Below are positions 25,673 through 38,650 of a stretch of 64,000 bases of DNA, one piece after another. A program made the position numbers and the translations under genes. Below the pieces are notes generated by a model that was given only the letters and a program-made list of their open reading frames with translations, did no database searches and was not told the DNA's origin. Location: positions 20,584,759 to 20,648,758 of the forward strand of contig CM055730.1 of NCBI GenBank assembly GCA_029465975.1. Direction: 5' to 3'. The first letter of the stretch is position 1. Every line of letters begins with the position of its first letter. The stretch is from Dallia pectoralis. Taxonomy: Eukaryota > Chordata > Actinopteri > Esociformes > Umbridae.

Positions 25673-26859
25673 TTCATGCATGTAAAACAGCATACCGTCA
25701 GAATAAATTCAAACGAATTGGTTAGCGTGTACAGAGTGTAAAATGCACATAATATATTCAAAAAATGTTTTCTTACATAACTTTGAATATTGTGCCATTT
25801 ACAGCTCTATTCAGCAGATTTAACGTTCTCCAACAATTGTGCTTAACGTTAGACATTTTTGGCAATGAAAAGATTAGACATTTTGTTTTTCGGTCAGTTA
25901 AATCGGAAGATAGCTGTTGAACGTAGCGACAGTAATGTGTTGCGTCCATTACAAGACATTAATCATCCCTGTCAGTTAAACGTTGTCAAGTTTGTCGACG
26001 AAATTGACTGAGTAAATTGTAATAGGATTTCAAATTACATTCAATGTCGTTGTCCCATTTCTTCTCAGTTATAATCATCAAAATTAAAAGGAATGAACAC
26101 TTGAACTATATCAGTCTGTGTGGAATAAATGTATACATTATACAAGTTTCACTTTTTGAATAGAATTACTGAAATAAATCAACTTTTTGATTATATTCTA
26201 ATTATGTGACCAGCACCTGTAAATGATGGGATATCGGGTCATGAAAGCCGGATGTTACTTGAGAACTAATGTTGACCTGAGTGGTGCACGTAACGTTACC
26301 GTTTGATTTCTCTAGTTTCATTATGCCATATGCGGTAGGGAATGAAAGCTTTACTTCTATTTTAATGTTGCACCTGTTCTTAAAACTATAATAACCGAAT
26401 ATTGTTATTATATATTTTTTGTATTTGGGATTATTTGATTTTTTTTACGGTTGAAATATTTACCGTGTAAATTTAGTAAATCAAATAGTAGTTATTTATT
26501 AGTCTCTCTGCAGGCATTGTATCAGACAGCCCTATACCGGGTCAGGATGGTTCACACTACATTCTATAGTCACAAAGTTAGATTCCATAGCCACAAATTA
26601 CAGTTTTTGAAACTGTAAATTTTATTTTGCAATTAATCATGAGGTTAACACTGTGATTAGGGCAAGAATATGGTTAAGTTTCAAATAAAAATTTTAGAAG
26701 TGTTTTTTGTGTATTTCGTGGGTATAGAAACTAGTGACGACCGGCGAGAGGGTTGGGATAGGACCCCAACATGCCAACCCAGCACAAGTGTAGGACTTCA
26801 GGACTATTTCACATTATTCTTGCGGATTAATCAATTTGTTAAAACGATTTGTCACCGAC
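25670..26859 (+). other. AT-rich sequence upstream of fam98a
   Basis: No gene or transposon is supported. The last 150 bp contain GTGACGACCGGCGAGAGG at about 26732-26749 and are probably promoter or 5' UTR of fam98a. I see no TATA box. Confidence 0.5.
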
Positions 26860-29800
26860 ATGGAAACAGATATTATTGACTCACTGGAAGATCTGGGGTA
26901 TGTCTAAAGATATTATGTTTTAATTACCTATTATTTAATTTCTAGCTAGCGCTGCTAGTTTGCTATCCACCAGGCTGTGTTTTAGAGGTTAGTTCGCTGG
27001 TTAGTAGTATTACTAGTACGTTACGTTGACTTCCCATCAGACGGATCTAACACACAGCAGATAGTTGATATTTAAACCTTTCTGTCATCTATTGCTAATA
27101 TTGCATTATCGCTGCTTTTTGCAGTATATTTCTAACGTTTAAAGAATTGTCAACGTCACGTCATATCTATTTTCAATCGGCCCTAGTAGTACTAGTAGTA
27201 CCGGTATATCAATCATGACAACTGGCGTTTGACGTGATTCAGCTTCAGAGGTCAGGCATTGGCACAGTTTAATAAATATACTATAGCAGAGCATCTGGAT
27301 GTCTGCCAGACGGTCCTTATTCCATGACTGCTTGCTATTCAGTGTCAAATGAATCTTATAGGGATACACACCCCAGAGCTAGCCAATTCAAGTGAACTGC
27401 CATTCAATTAATGCATGTAATTGGCAAGGTTGTTATACGTTGTTGCCTTTGGTTTTGGAGGTACCAAGGCCCTGTGTTAGAAGATGGAGCTCTGGAATCT
27501 GCAGTGAACGGCGGAGCAGCAGCACCTGAGTTCACCAAGCTGTGTGCCTGGATCGTCTCGGAGCTCAAGCTTTACTGTCATTTGGAGGAGAATGTCAATG
27601 CCACCAACTGTGAGTCAGTTTTTGTGTGAACCCACTGGACCTTTATAAAATGGTAGGTCAGAGTTGTGATTTCAATCCACTCATTATATGTTTTGACCAG
27701 GTCCCAGTGAGGCAGATAGTTTCCAGATGGAGATGAGTGGTCTTATGTCAGAGCTGGCCTGTCCCTACAGTGTCCTCACCACTGGGGATGTCACTCAGAG
27801 GCTCCTCTGCAAGACAAATTGCCTACTCCTCATCGGTATGTGAACAGCATAAGTCAACTTGTGTTTTCGCCTTTTTTAAACAAATTGCTTTTTTGACAGT
27901 CTAAATGTTTTCTCTCTCTCGTTCTTTCAGCCTTTTTGATCTCTGAGCTGGAATCCTCTAGAATGATCCTGGTCAACAGGCCTCAGAAGGCTGCCCAGGA
28001 AGCGGAGGGTAGTGTAGTGTTTATGGAGCTGAAGGGGATCTGTGTGTCCTTGGGCATGTCCAAACCACCAGCCAACATCACCATGTTCCAGTTCTTCAGT
28101 GGAATTGAGAAGAAAGTCAGTCCATGTCATGTAATTAAATATATATATTTTTGTTGAATACAGCTGAACTTGGCCTACAAGTATGATTTTTCTCTCTTTT
28201 TCTCCAGTTGAAAGAGGCTCTAGCTAAAGTGCCATCGACTCATGTTGGGGGTCCTCTGATGAAAAAGCCGCTTGGACCAGTTCACTTTGTAATACTCTGT
28301 AAAACAACAATGTGCATAGCAGAATACATTTCTCACTTAAACCGTAAAAAAGTTACACACATTTTTAAGTCTCTTGTTTTTAAAACAGTTGATCTGTTTT
28401 ACAGGAAAAAATTGAAGCCATCAATCAAGCACTTGTGAATGAGTACGAAGTGCGAAGGAAGATGTTGTTAAAACGTCTTGATGTTACAGTTCAGTCCTTT
28501 GGTTGGTCTGACAAAGCTAAGGTGAGACCGTTATAAAGGAGAAATGAATGACTGTAAATCAGGGGTGTCCAAAGGTTTTTTTTTTTTTTGTGAGGGCCAA
28601 ATACACAAAAATAAACAAAGGGCTGGGCAACACACTAGAGGTGACATATTGACACATGAATAATTTGTCTATTTTTAACTCACCTATAATGTGAAGAACA
28701 TTGCACTCAGTGGGAGCAGTGATGCTCTCCTTTGGATTGAAGGATGGCTGACATGTCAGGAGAAAGTTTTGTGGTTGAGACACGAAGGACTTCACAGAAA
28801 GGTCGGCCCTTCTCTTTCAAAAACTGTTCGATTTCTGATCTCAGCGAATAAAACCGCTGCAGCACAGAGCCGCGGCTGAGCCAGCGCACATCAGAGTGGT
28901 AGAGTACATCCCCGTATTCAGCATCCACATCAGATAGAACAGCTTGAAATTGTCTGTGGTACAGTCCTCTAGCTCGAATTATGTTGACAGTTTTCATCAC
29001 ATCGCCTAGCCGGACAGTCTTGGCACACAGTGCTTCTTGGTGGATTAAACAGTGCATCCTAGCAGCCTCACCTCCACTCTCTTTTACCTTTGCGCTCACC
29101 ATCGATGCCATTCTTTTGCGCTCGCCTGTCATGGCTGGAGCTCCATCAGTTGTTACTCCTCAGAGCATGTCCCCATCTTTTCAACGGCCAATGACACAGC
29201 TTCAAAAATATCTCTACCCGTCATTGTGCCTTTTTAGGCTCATCATATCAAGCAGCTCCTCCGTACAGAAAAAAATATAATCTACTCCCGCAAAAACATT
29301 ACAGCGGCGCGTTGTCTGTGTCATCTGTGCTCTCATCGCATGCTAGCTGAAGTTTCAAGTTATCTGACAAGTCCTCGATTCTCCACACCACTGTATTTCT
29401 GGATAAGCTCACGTCATTGAAATCCTGTACTTGTTCCGGGCACATTATTTCTGTGACTTCGAGGCACTGCTTTATGAAATCACAGTCTGAGAACGATTTG
29501 CCGTGCTGGGCAATAAGTTTAGCGACTTCATTGCTTGCTGTTGTGGCGTTTCCCTGTATTTTGTTAGCACAAAAAAAATGTTGTTGAGCTTGCAGGCTAG
29601 CCTTTCTGCATTCGTTCGGCACCGATGTACTGATGTGTAGCTCTGATGTTTGGTCTCATAGTGCCAACAGACATTATACTCTATCATCACAGCAACATCT
29701 TCATTGCAAATCCAACAGACACACTTTTCATTGATTTCTTTGAAGAAATATTCATTTTCCCACCGTGTTTGAAGTCTTTTACACTCACTTGCTATTTTGC

Positions 29801-31524
29801 GTTTCTTTGGTGCTGCCATTTCTGGTGACTCGCGGTAAAAGTTATTTGATTAATTTTGTTTAGTGGAGAAGCACTGTTTCCGTGGCTGGCTCCATTTAGT
29901 GTTGAAACTGAGAAGTTGAGCTCAATCTTCTTGCATGGGCCATATTAAATTATATTTTCAGAATTTGCTGCGGGCCAATAAAATCTGGACCGCGGGCTGC
30001 AGTTGGCCCGCGGGCCTTACTTCGGAAACCCCTGCTGTAAATGGATTCAGACTGTTTATTTACAATGTTGTACTTTGGTGCTGTATACAGAGTTGGAAGT
30101 GTCCAGACCTAACTTTTTCCTAATTTTGTTGTGTTATGCACTTAATTTGTAATTGACTACAGTATTTCCTATAATATACAAACAGGCCAAATAACTCTTA
30201 TGGCAACCGACCAGTGAATTTTGTATGGGAGGCACTGCAGCACTTTTACTTTTTGTGTATTCGCACTGCAGATTTCTTTTGAAAGTCACGCTGAATGGTG
30301 CCATGCATGCCAAAACAAGCGCTATTTAGATATTTGTTCAGCATCTACGTGCTTATGTATTTGAGAGATATTCCAGTCTTTCAGGGATTTGGTGGCACAT
30401 TTCTAAAAATGTGTACATCGCTTTCAATAAAGTGTTGTTTTTAAACATTTTATAATAAATTCTTGAACACAGCCAAATGAAATAATGTTGCCCTTAAACG
30501 TAATCTTTTTGTCCACAGAAACATGCTGAAAAGCTGGCTAATGTATACCCGCCCCTGCGTTCAGCTCTAGCCACAAAGAGCAAGGTATCGGTGGGCCACC
30601 TCTTTGCTGCTCGGGAGGATCTTTCCAAGATAATACGCACAAGTAGTGGCAGAATAAGAGAGAGGACTGCTTGTGCCATTAACAAGGTAGGAAGCAGTTT
30701 TTGTACTTTAGCAATTGCGTTTGCTCTTTGTCATAGATACCTTGTCTGCTGCTGCTTCTATCACTTTTTTCATACTTGATGTCAACTAAATATGAAAGTT
30801 ATTATATGTCAGAACTCCATTTGTATTATACGTTTTCTTGATGGCCTTTTTTTGTTATTTTGTTGATCAGGTTCTGATGGGACGTGTACCAGACAGAGGG
30901 GGCCGACCCACTGAGATCGAGGCCCCCCCACCTGAAATGCCCACATGGCAGAAGAGGCAGGACGGTCCTCAGGGAGGTGGACGAGGAGGAGGCAGGGGGG
31001 GCTATGACCAGCAATCTCAGGGGGGCAGGGGAGGTTATGAGCGAGGAGGGAGTTATGGAAGGGGTGGAGGGGGCAAGGTGCAGGGAGGCTGGTCAGATGG
31101 TGGTGGGGGTGGTGGGGGTGGTGGTTATCAGGGTCATAACCAAGAACGAGGAACCCAAGGGTTTGGGGGCAGAGGTCATGCTGGTGGAAACTATCAAGGA
31201 GGCATTCAGAGCCCTGGTTACTGTGCAGGAGGACACCAGGGTGGAGTAGGAGGAGGTGGCTATCCCTCAGATAACCATTATCAAGATGGAGGTCGCCCTC
31301 AGGATCGTGGGGGTCGTGGTGGTAGGGGACGAGGCGATGGTAGAGGAAGAGGTGATGGTAGGGCAAGAGGAGATGGTAGGGCAAGAGGGCAGGGGGGCGG
31401 CTGGGGAGGGCGAGGGGCGCAACATTTTAATCAAGGAGGACAGTTTGAACAGTTCTTCCAGCAAGGCGGTCAGCAGTACAATCAGGCTGGCTTTAGTCAA
31501 GGCAGCAAGCACTACACTAGTTGA
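26860..31524 (+). CDS. fam98a: FAM98A, complete 8-exon coding region
   Basis: FAM98A is a cytoplasmic/nuclear RNA-associated protein of the FAM98 family, known as a PRMT1 substrate and partner of DDX1-containing complexes. Exons: 26860-26897, 27461-27609, 27701-27835, 27931-28115, 28208-28288, 28405-28521, 30519-30686, 30871-31524. Phases agree and give 508 residues; human is about 518. The folded FAM98 domain covers about residues 1-300, with EFTKLCAWIVSEL, GMSKPPANITMFQFFSGIEKK, NEYEVRRK and SFGWSD. The last exon (from about residue 292) encodes VLMGRVPDRGGRP, then a glycine- and RGG-rich tail with many arginine-methylation-type sites, ending GSKHYTS as in the family. The start (METDIIDSLEDLG) matches the vertebrate N terminus. 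The gene lies downstream of rasgrp3 in the same orientation. Intron 6 carries a hAT insertion. Confidence 0.96.
28560..30034 (-). mobile_element. hAT (Charlie-like) transposon in fam98a intron 6, with broken transposase
   Basis: The ends are CAGGGGTGTCCAAA and, on the other strand, CAGGGGTTTCCGAAG. Perfect 8-bp target duplications CTGTAAAT lie at 28552-28559 and 30035-30042. On the minus strand, three transposase pieces read in order. 29819-29472 starts MAAPKKRK and has a BED-like zinc finger (CVCWICNEDV...CWHYETKH). 29622-29299 follows after a frame break near an A-run at about 29570-29580 and ends LACDESTD. 29132-28707 starts MTGERKRMAS, with HCLIHQEALC and DVRWLSRG. Middle and C-terminal parts are missing. 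The pieces resemble hAT transposases of the Charlie/GTF2IRD2/SCAND3 type. Confidence 0.88.
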
Positions 31525-32154
31525 AAACAAAGTGCAGGCCACTGAACCAGGTGTCATGCTGTAATGCTTTCAGATAATGGAGTGAAAATGCCTTATTTTC
31601 TAAATGTGAATATACAGCATGGTTATAATTTTCTCCCTACACAACGTAAGATGCTGAGTGACCAGTCTCAAAATGATGGAAAGGTCCAGGTTATACATGA
31701 CATAAGAGCAAACCAGAGTCCCATGGCTATGAAACAAATGACTGTTCCCATGTGATCTTTTGCATACTTGAGGGCTTTTGTGTTCCACTAATTTGCCTCA
31801 TGAATGCCAAGCCAACAACGGTTGCTATTGACTCTACATTATCGAGCCTTATCTTGGAGATTATTTTAAAGACACTACATCTTCACAGTGGAGAATTATT
31901 AAGAAGTGTAGTCTATCCTTTGTTTTATTAAATTTGATTTATACTTGAAAAGAAACCAGCTTTTTTTCTTTAATGCTTTTTTGTGAATACACTTTTGTTT
32001 ACATGGGAGCCTGAAAATGTTGGGTTTTGATGTTGACTGTTATCTCATTCGTTACTTATTTAAAAGACCCCAACTAATGCTGCTCATTTTCAGTAATGTA
32101 TATACTTCAATTTTTGGGAAAGACTGCTTGGATGTGAGAATGAATGAGGTGAGC

Positions 32155-32160
32155 AATAAA
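32155..32160 (+). terminator. fam98a polyadenylation signal
   Basis: AATAAA about 630 bp after the stop codon of fam98a. It is the only canonical hexamer in the 3' flank before the next gene. Confidence 0.7.
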
Positions 32161-33381
32161 AATTTAAATTAATTAACATTGTTGTTTTTGCTATTGTAGA
32201 GTATGGCAGGTGTTTGCTATTTGTTAAGTACACATTTTCTTGTTGTGATAGCAATTATTTACCTCAGAAGTTAAATTGTGTACATATACCGGAATAAGTA
32301 TCAAGACAATTACAGAGTAAAAGCACAGACTAACACAGAGCAGTTTCAAACATATATTCCTTCCTAATTGTACCAATGATGCCACTATTACTAGCTGAAT
32401 GCACATACAAGGAATAGTTCACATCATGGTGTAGCCTAGAAAATGCAAGAATGCACGCTGATAGATCCAGGAAAAACAGGTAATCATAGAATGTCAGTTG
32501 CCCAGGCAACTTGGTAAACGCTTATGTACCACAGCTGGGGCATGTTGCTATAAGTGGTTTTGTTGACTCAGCATCACTTCTACAACACACGTAGCTGGAG
32601 TCCCCTAGCTGCTAATGAGACTTTCTTTACAAGGGAGACTTCTTTGAGGGATTTCTTTTTGGCTCAAGGTCTAGTCTTCCACACATGGAGACATGCCTTA
32701 TTGCAATGCCTGGACCCAAAGAAGAAAGCCATTGACCATGAAAGATAGCTATTGTCGGGGGTGTTTTTGATGCATGTTTTTTAAACAGAGAATCCTTTCA
32801 AAGTAACATCAGACCTGAGCAGATAACAGATTCTATTCGGTTTCAAAAATTGCTCATTACAAATTACGAGTTAACCGAAAATACAATTCCCTTCAAAACC
32901 CTGGGCTATGAATATGCGGTGACGATTATGTAAATTCATAACCAAAAAAAATTAAAATATGTTAATAATTATAAAAGTGTTAATGTATGATTTTGTTTCT
33001 TAAATGCACAGTTATCAAACTATTTTCGTATGTTTTCCATAATGTCTGTTGATGACGCAAATCAGTGAACATCTGTTATTCCGTATTAATTAATTCTCCT
33101 ATAGACTATAACTGTTTTGCAGACAGATGTGGAACAGGATACAGTAACAGAAAGTGTTCCACAGTGAGCTTTTATTTAGAAATGCACGATACCGGATGTG
33201 TAACCTTTACCCGAAGAATTGTTTCCGCTTTCTGTCATTATTATTGCAATTGAACGTTAATAGTTGGCTAAAGACTATCTTTTCAGTTATAAACGAGTAC
33301 AGAGATTTGTGATACATTTGTTCGCACCATGATGATATTGATATCGACAGTTAATTAAACTGCTTTGTTAGTCCGTTTAAA
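32161..33381 (+). other. Intergenic sequence between fam98a and the zinc-finger gene
   Basis: This 1.2 kb stretch is AT-rich and holds no supported gene, transposon or clear core promoter element. The 5' UTR of the downstream gene presumably begins in its last few hundred bases. Confidence 0.5.
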
Positions 33382-36300
33382 ATGTTTCGTGGTTTTATTC
33401 ATCCGGGAGAACGTCCTCCCGGCCCTCTTCGGTTTTGCCAGCCACCCCGTGTACCTCCACCCGGTCCCTGTTATGGAGGACTCCCCGGTGCGCATTCTGA
33501 AGCTCCACCGCATGCACACATACCTTCTGAATCTTGTCGTCCCTTACCTCATGGTTTAGGAAGTGAATACCTCCACAGGCCCATGAGGGATCCGTATATA
33601 AATGTAGGTATCTAATAACTGCTTCACCTCACCAACGCATCAAGTTATATTTTAGTCAATTTTGTTTACTGATTACATATTTTCTGTTGGGAACTAATGC
33701 CGTCTTGCTACATGCTTTTCATTTATGCATGCAGTCAACATGCATGTTGATGATGTTGATTTATGCCTCAACTAATGCTAATACCTCAACAAGCCTTCAC
33801 CCTGCAGCAACTTCTCCATTGACCGCAGTACAGTGATCAGTCTGGGCAGTCAACAGATGCTACCACTGGACACACAGCATCGTCAGTTGCCACAGTGGCC
33901 CATCAATTCTTTAGAGTCATGTCAAGGAGATGAGGGGTAGGGAAAAGTGCAAGTTCATTGTTTTTGTGTGAGATTTAGCCTTGTTCACAACCTAATCTAA
34001 TTAAGGCTCTATAATGCAATAAATGCCATCTAAACTGTGCTTTCTTGAATTTCAGTGAAAAGTTGACGCCAGGAGAAGAATTTCTCAGATGTCTTGCAGC
34101 CAATAAGCCGATACCTGACTTTCTAAAAGGAGTCCACCTTTCGGGCACTGTGCAAGCCGGTGTAGCAGAAAACAGGGGTTATGAAAGGCATAGACTTCGG
34201 AGCAATTCTCGCAGTCCAGCAAAAGAAAGAACGGGAAGAAGCAAGAGCCGTGCAAAGAGCCAGGCGAGAAGTAAGAGCCGGGCGAGAAGCAGAAGCCGTC
34301 CACGCAGCAGAAGTCGTACTCGAGGAAAAAGTCGGGCAAGAAGCAAAAGCCGACCACAGAGCAGTCCCGCAAAGAGCCCGGTCCGAGGCAGAACCAAGGC
34401 TCGTAGTCGCAGCCGGAGTCGAGGGAAAAGTCAAGTGAGGAGCAAAAGCAGAGCACGGAGTAGGAGTCGCAGCCATGGAAAAAGCCAGAGCCGACCGGAG
34501 CGTAATTCGGAACACCGGGACAAAAGGAGCCCCAGTCGAAGCTGTAGCGGCAGCAGCATCAGTAGTCATGCCTCAGCCTCTGTACACAATGACCTGCTCC
34601 AGGGCCTCAAACGGGTTATAAACAGCAAGCAACTGGAGGACAGCATGCCTTCCATCAAGAATGCCATTCTCACAATCCAGGTATAGTATTAGAAAGACAT
34701 GGGCCATAACAGTGTGTTGGTTTAGGAATTGATGATAAAGTATTTTCTTAGATTTTCTCTATTTTTGTATATTATTTTTTGTTTCCTGAATGCTTTCAAC
34801 ACTTCCACCAAAACCTCATTAGCTGTGATGTATTATTGTATTAAATTAACATGTATTATTCTATATCTATTGCACTACTGTGAAACCGAACCAAATATTT
34901 TCACCGGAGGGCCGTTGATGTTTGATAATTTTGTTCATTAATTAAATTAAATGCTCATTCTGTTAATGTCAATGGCAGTGAAGAACTAAGTAATCGTTTC
35001 TGATTTATGATGATTCATTTGTAATTTAAACATTTTCTTTTGGTTCTGTAGGCCAATAACTTGAGCAGAGAACTGCAGAGCCGCGGTCTACCAGAATTGA
35101 CCGGCAAACAGGAACTTTTTCATGTCCCAGATGAGCCTAAGCCGCTCAATCCACAGGACGTCCCTGGAATGCGACAGGAGGAAACTGACAGCCACCTCCT
35201 CCCCCATGAGAGAGTTGGCAGTGATTTCTCCTGGCTGCAGAGCTCCCAAGAGGTCTCTCCTGATAAGAAACCAACTGAGATGGAGGATGAGGAGGACTTC
35301 CTCTACGGGAACAAGTATAACCAGACAAAACAAATCCCAGCTACCCAGCATTTTGCACAGTCACTAACCCAGCAAGGCGCTACAGAGACCGCAGGCACTC
35401 AGTTCTATCAAAGCCAGACTCTCCGTGGGGAAATACAGGAGCTCAAGAGGCTTCCTCAATTGGTCCAGTCGAGTTTGAGGCCTGAGCAGAGGTTACTGCC
35501 TGTTCCTCCCTCTGATGTGAAGCCTCCGGCCGCTCCAACCCCAAAGGAATGTGAGAAGATCAAGAACATGTTGAAGAACATTGGTCTGAACATGGGAACG
35601 ACAGAGATCAGTAATATGATGATCAAGCTACAGCAGCAGAATGAGGGGAAGATGCCAGAGCAGAAGAATGAGGAGACGCTTCCGGCAGCTTCTCTTGTAC
35701 CTGGAGCGTCACAGTTGTCGGGATATGGAGCAGCAACAGTACGACAAGCACTAGAGTCATTACAGTCCATTATTTACGGTAAGAGGTGTCTGTGTAACCT
35801 TTAAAAGGATAACATTGCATACTACTTCTAATGTTCCCACGTGATTTATTATGGACAGAGTTTTATGTCTTCATCAGTCATTCAGATCCATGACAGGAAG
35901 TCTAATAAAGGCAGTTCTCATGGTAAAAAATATGATTGATATTTATGTCAAAAGTCTTTGAAAATTTAAAGAACTAAAAAATGTGAGTGGTAGTTTATTA
36001 GTCAAATAAAATTGTATATTTATTGAGTTTAAGGCATCTATAGTTTTTTTCTTATGTAGTACAGACCACAGGGGCATTTTAACATATTAGAAGACATACA
36101 GGTCATAACGTTTTATTTAACAATTTTACAAAGACTGAAGAAGGTCTTGATAGAAGGGAGTTTTCTCAGATTGTGTTTACTTTTTCGAACAGGAACCGTT
36201 TTCTAAAATCATCTTAAAATCCACAAAATCTCTAAACAAATGCCATGAAACAAGATGTTGACATGGCATTTTTTGTGAATATATTTAAATAATAAAATCT

Positions 36301-37956
36301 AGGATGTGTGTTTAAAAAAAATTGTATTTACAAAGACTGTTGATTCTTTTTTTATTTAAACCTATTCTTGCATTTGAGGTTTGAAAACTAATTTGAAGAC
36401 TACAGTTATCTGGGCAAAGCACCAATGTCCCATAATTTCCTAGTGTAGTTGGGGAACTAACCGTTCATGTTTATTTGATTTCAATAGTTGAATCATGTTG
36501 TCATTGATAGGCATACATACTAAACGCTGGCTTACATCTCAATGTAGGTTTCTTTTTTGTTACATTATAGAAGGCAGGTACTGAATGAACTGACTTTGCA
36601 TTTCTAATACTTTCTTAGCGAAAAGGGAGAAAGGGGCAGATAGTAACCCACATGATGGCTGTCATACTCAGACGATTGCAGAGACAAAAAAGGTAAAGTT
36701 TACCTGGCATTTCATTCCAGTAACACTATGTTTGTTAAAATAACCCTCACTATTGCTGAAGGATAATTTCAGAAATACTTCTGATGTACAGTATGTTGTG
36801 ATGTTTACTCTGTTTATACACTATAACAGGACCAAATGAAAAGGAAAGAGTGTCTTCTAAAGGAGCTGGCAGAATTGCTAAAGCAGGATGGTAAAGTATA
36901 TATTATTTTTTGTAGACCAGTCCTTCTACCCATTTGTTTATATTTACATGTATGCATTATTTTAGTTTGACGTTTTATTCCTGTTTTTCAGGGTCTCCTT
37001 TTTTAATTCCTGTCATCGGGTTCTACTGCCAGAAGTGTGAGGAGTTCTTTGGAGATGTGAACACTGCCGAGAGCCACTCCGCACTTCACAGACAGAATGA
37101 GCCCAGCAATGCAAGTATCTAGCAACAGTTTCTCCTCACTAGGGATGCAACTATAGTCTAATAAATTGGTACAATGAATAAAATCAGACGAGATTTGTAC
37201 TCAAGCACAGTCTGAAAAATATTTAACACTCCAATTGTCTTGTCATTACGCACGCCCGCTGTCTATTCCCTGATTAGGACAATCACTTTTTGTGGTGATA
37301 TCATGTCACAAGAATGGATACATATGACAGCAGATCATGTCTCAAAGACGACAACACAGTACCATATGGTCAATGTAAACATAACTCATACCTATAATAA
37401 ATACCAAGTGAATATTTAGCTGATATTCAACAATTCTTACCCACCTTTTCTATAGCAGAAGCATGAAGACAGGAGGCCTGGAGAGGAGAGAGGACACCCT
37501 AGACAGCATCAGAGCAGACAACCCCTGCCCTCGGATCGGAGAGACCAGCGAGACCCAAAAGATCAGAGGCACCTGGAGTATCACAAGGATCAGAGGCACC
37601 TGGAGTATCGTAAGGATCAGAGGCACCCTGACTTGAAGCGCAAACCGGACGAGGGTCCGAGGGTTTACAGGAATGACTGGGAGAAAATGTACATAAAAGA
37701 GGAACGACCTGAAAGCCCCAGGTTGGAGATGACAAATGTCCACAGGCACACCCCAACAGGTTTACATGGTAGGGTCAAATTGGAAGAGTCTGTTGGTGTT
37801 TGTGACAAAATGGGAAACGATGTTGATGACGTCAAAGGCAAATCTACTAAAGGCCACAAGAAGAAGAAAAAGAAGAAGAAGAAGAAGGATGAAAAAAAGA
37901 AAAAAGAAAAAGATGAGAAAAAGGAAAGGGATGGTCAGGATAAGAAGACATCTTAG
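33382..37956 (+). CDS. RS-rich, lysine-rich protein with one C2H2/matrin-like zinc finger (ZNF318-like)
   Basis: Eight exons with consistent phases: 33382-33593, 33808-33936, 34056-34680, 35052-35778, 36619-36692, 36830-36890, 36992-37110, 37456-37956, giving 815 residues. The N terminus is proline-rich (MFRGFIHPGERPPGP). Residues about 115-320 contain a long RS/KSRARSRSR tract typical of nuclear splicing-associated proteins. Residues 323-564 include KIKNMLKNIGLNMGTTEISN and an acidic EDEEDF segment. A single finger sits at Cys622, Cys625, His638 and His642 (C-x2-C-x12-H-x3-H). The C terminus has three DQRH(L/P) repeats and a poly-lysine tail. The architecture is reminiscent of ZNF318, but that rests on memory of the family, so no symbol is given. 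Odd: exon 7 ends at a GC donor, and the exon 1 donor (gtatat) was chosen by phase. Confidence 0.85.
35779..36618 (+). other. Intron 4 of the zinc-finger gene
   Basis: This 840-bp AT-rich intron shows no recognisable repeat or gene. Confidence 0.6.
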
Positions 37957-38125
37957 TTGCAGTGTCCATGTCCTGATGGATGGTTTCCATTAAGGGCCTA
38001 CTTTTAGGTTATTGTTCATTTCAATTGTTTTCAGTCAGTCAAGCTTTTAAAAGCAGATACAAAGGTTATTGCTTTCAATGGTTTTTTTATGGTTGTATTT
38101 TCAATGATGGGTCTCTGTTCTATTG

Positions 38126-38131
38126 AATAAA
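38126..38131 (+). terminator. Polyadenylation signal of the zinc-finger gene
   Basis: AATAAA 170 bp after the TAG stop at 37954-37956, and about 200 bp before the PIF/Harbinger-type end. Confidence 0.75.
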
Positions 38132-38526
38132 AGAAAAGTCATTGTGCGCTGTTTCATGTGTAAATATAGCCGTTATGAAGCAAGTTAATTTATATAGCAC
38201 AAAAAGAAAAAATTTAATATTTTCATAGCAGCCTGTTTACTGGTCTCATGTACATTTCAAACATTACATCTCCGTAGTAACTGTGTACATTCTCTCCCAT
38301 AAGGTCTTTAGAACCATTTCAGGGGTCCGTTTCCAGAAAGAGGTTTAACCAACTCTAAATCTAACCCTGACCTCGGAGTTGATTTACCCTAAAATTGAGT
38401 ATTCGGTGTCAGAACATCTGAATTGAGTTGGTTCAATCAACTCGGAGTAGGTTCACTCAGAGTTACGCACGTGCACCGCCGCTATAAAAAGGCAGCATGA
38501 ATGGAGCCGTGATACTACGATTCACC

Positions 38527-38650
38527 ATGGCAACCAGCATTACTACCGCATACGTCACCCCAAGCTTGAAATACTGATGCAGGCTTACAGCGACTCACAT
38601 ATTTAGAAAAAAATTGCTGCTCGGGTCAACGCAAAGTTCCAATATAGTGT
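38527..38650 (+). pseudogene. Myb/SANT-like Harbinger accessory gene remnant
   Basis: From MATSITTA, a second frame reads KLEILMQAYSDSHI, stop, KKIAARVNAKF. This is the pattern of the helical Myb/SANT-like DNA-binding domain encoded by PIF/Harbinger elements, with a central deletion and a stop. Confidence 0.6.

Noticed and set aside
30884..31564. Overlapping frames in other registers over the last fam98a exon
   Set aside because: They are shadows of the glycine-rich coding sequence.
32554..32748. 64-codon frame between fam98a and the zinc-finger gene
   Set aside because: No recognisable family and no supporting signals; length is within chance.
34085..34569. Antisense and shifted frames over the RS-rich exon
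   Set aside because: The RS repeat keeps other frames open; only the RS frame has splice phases that agree.
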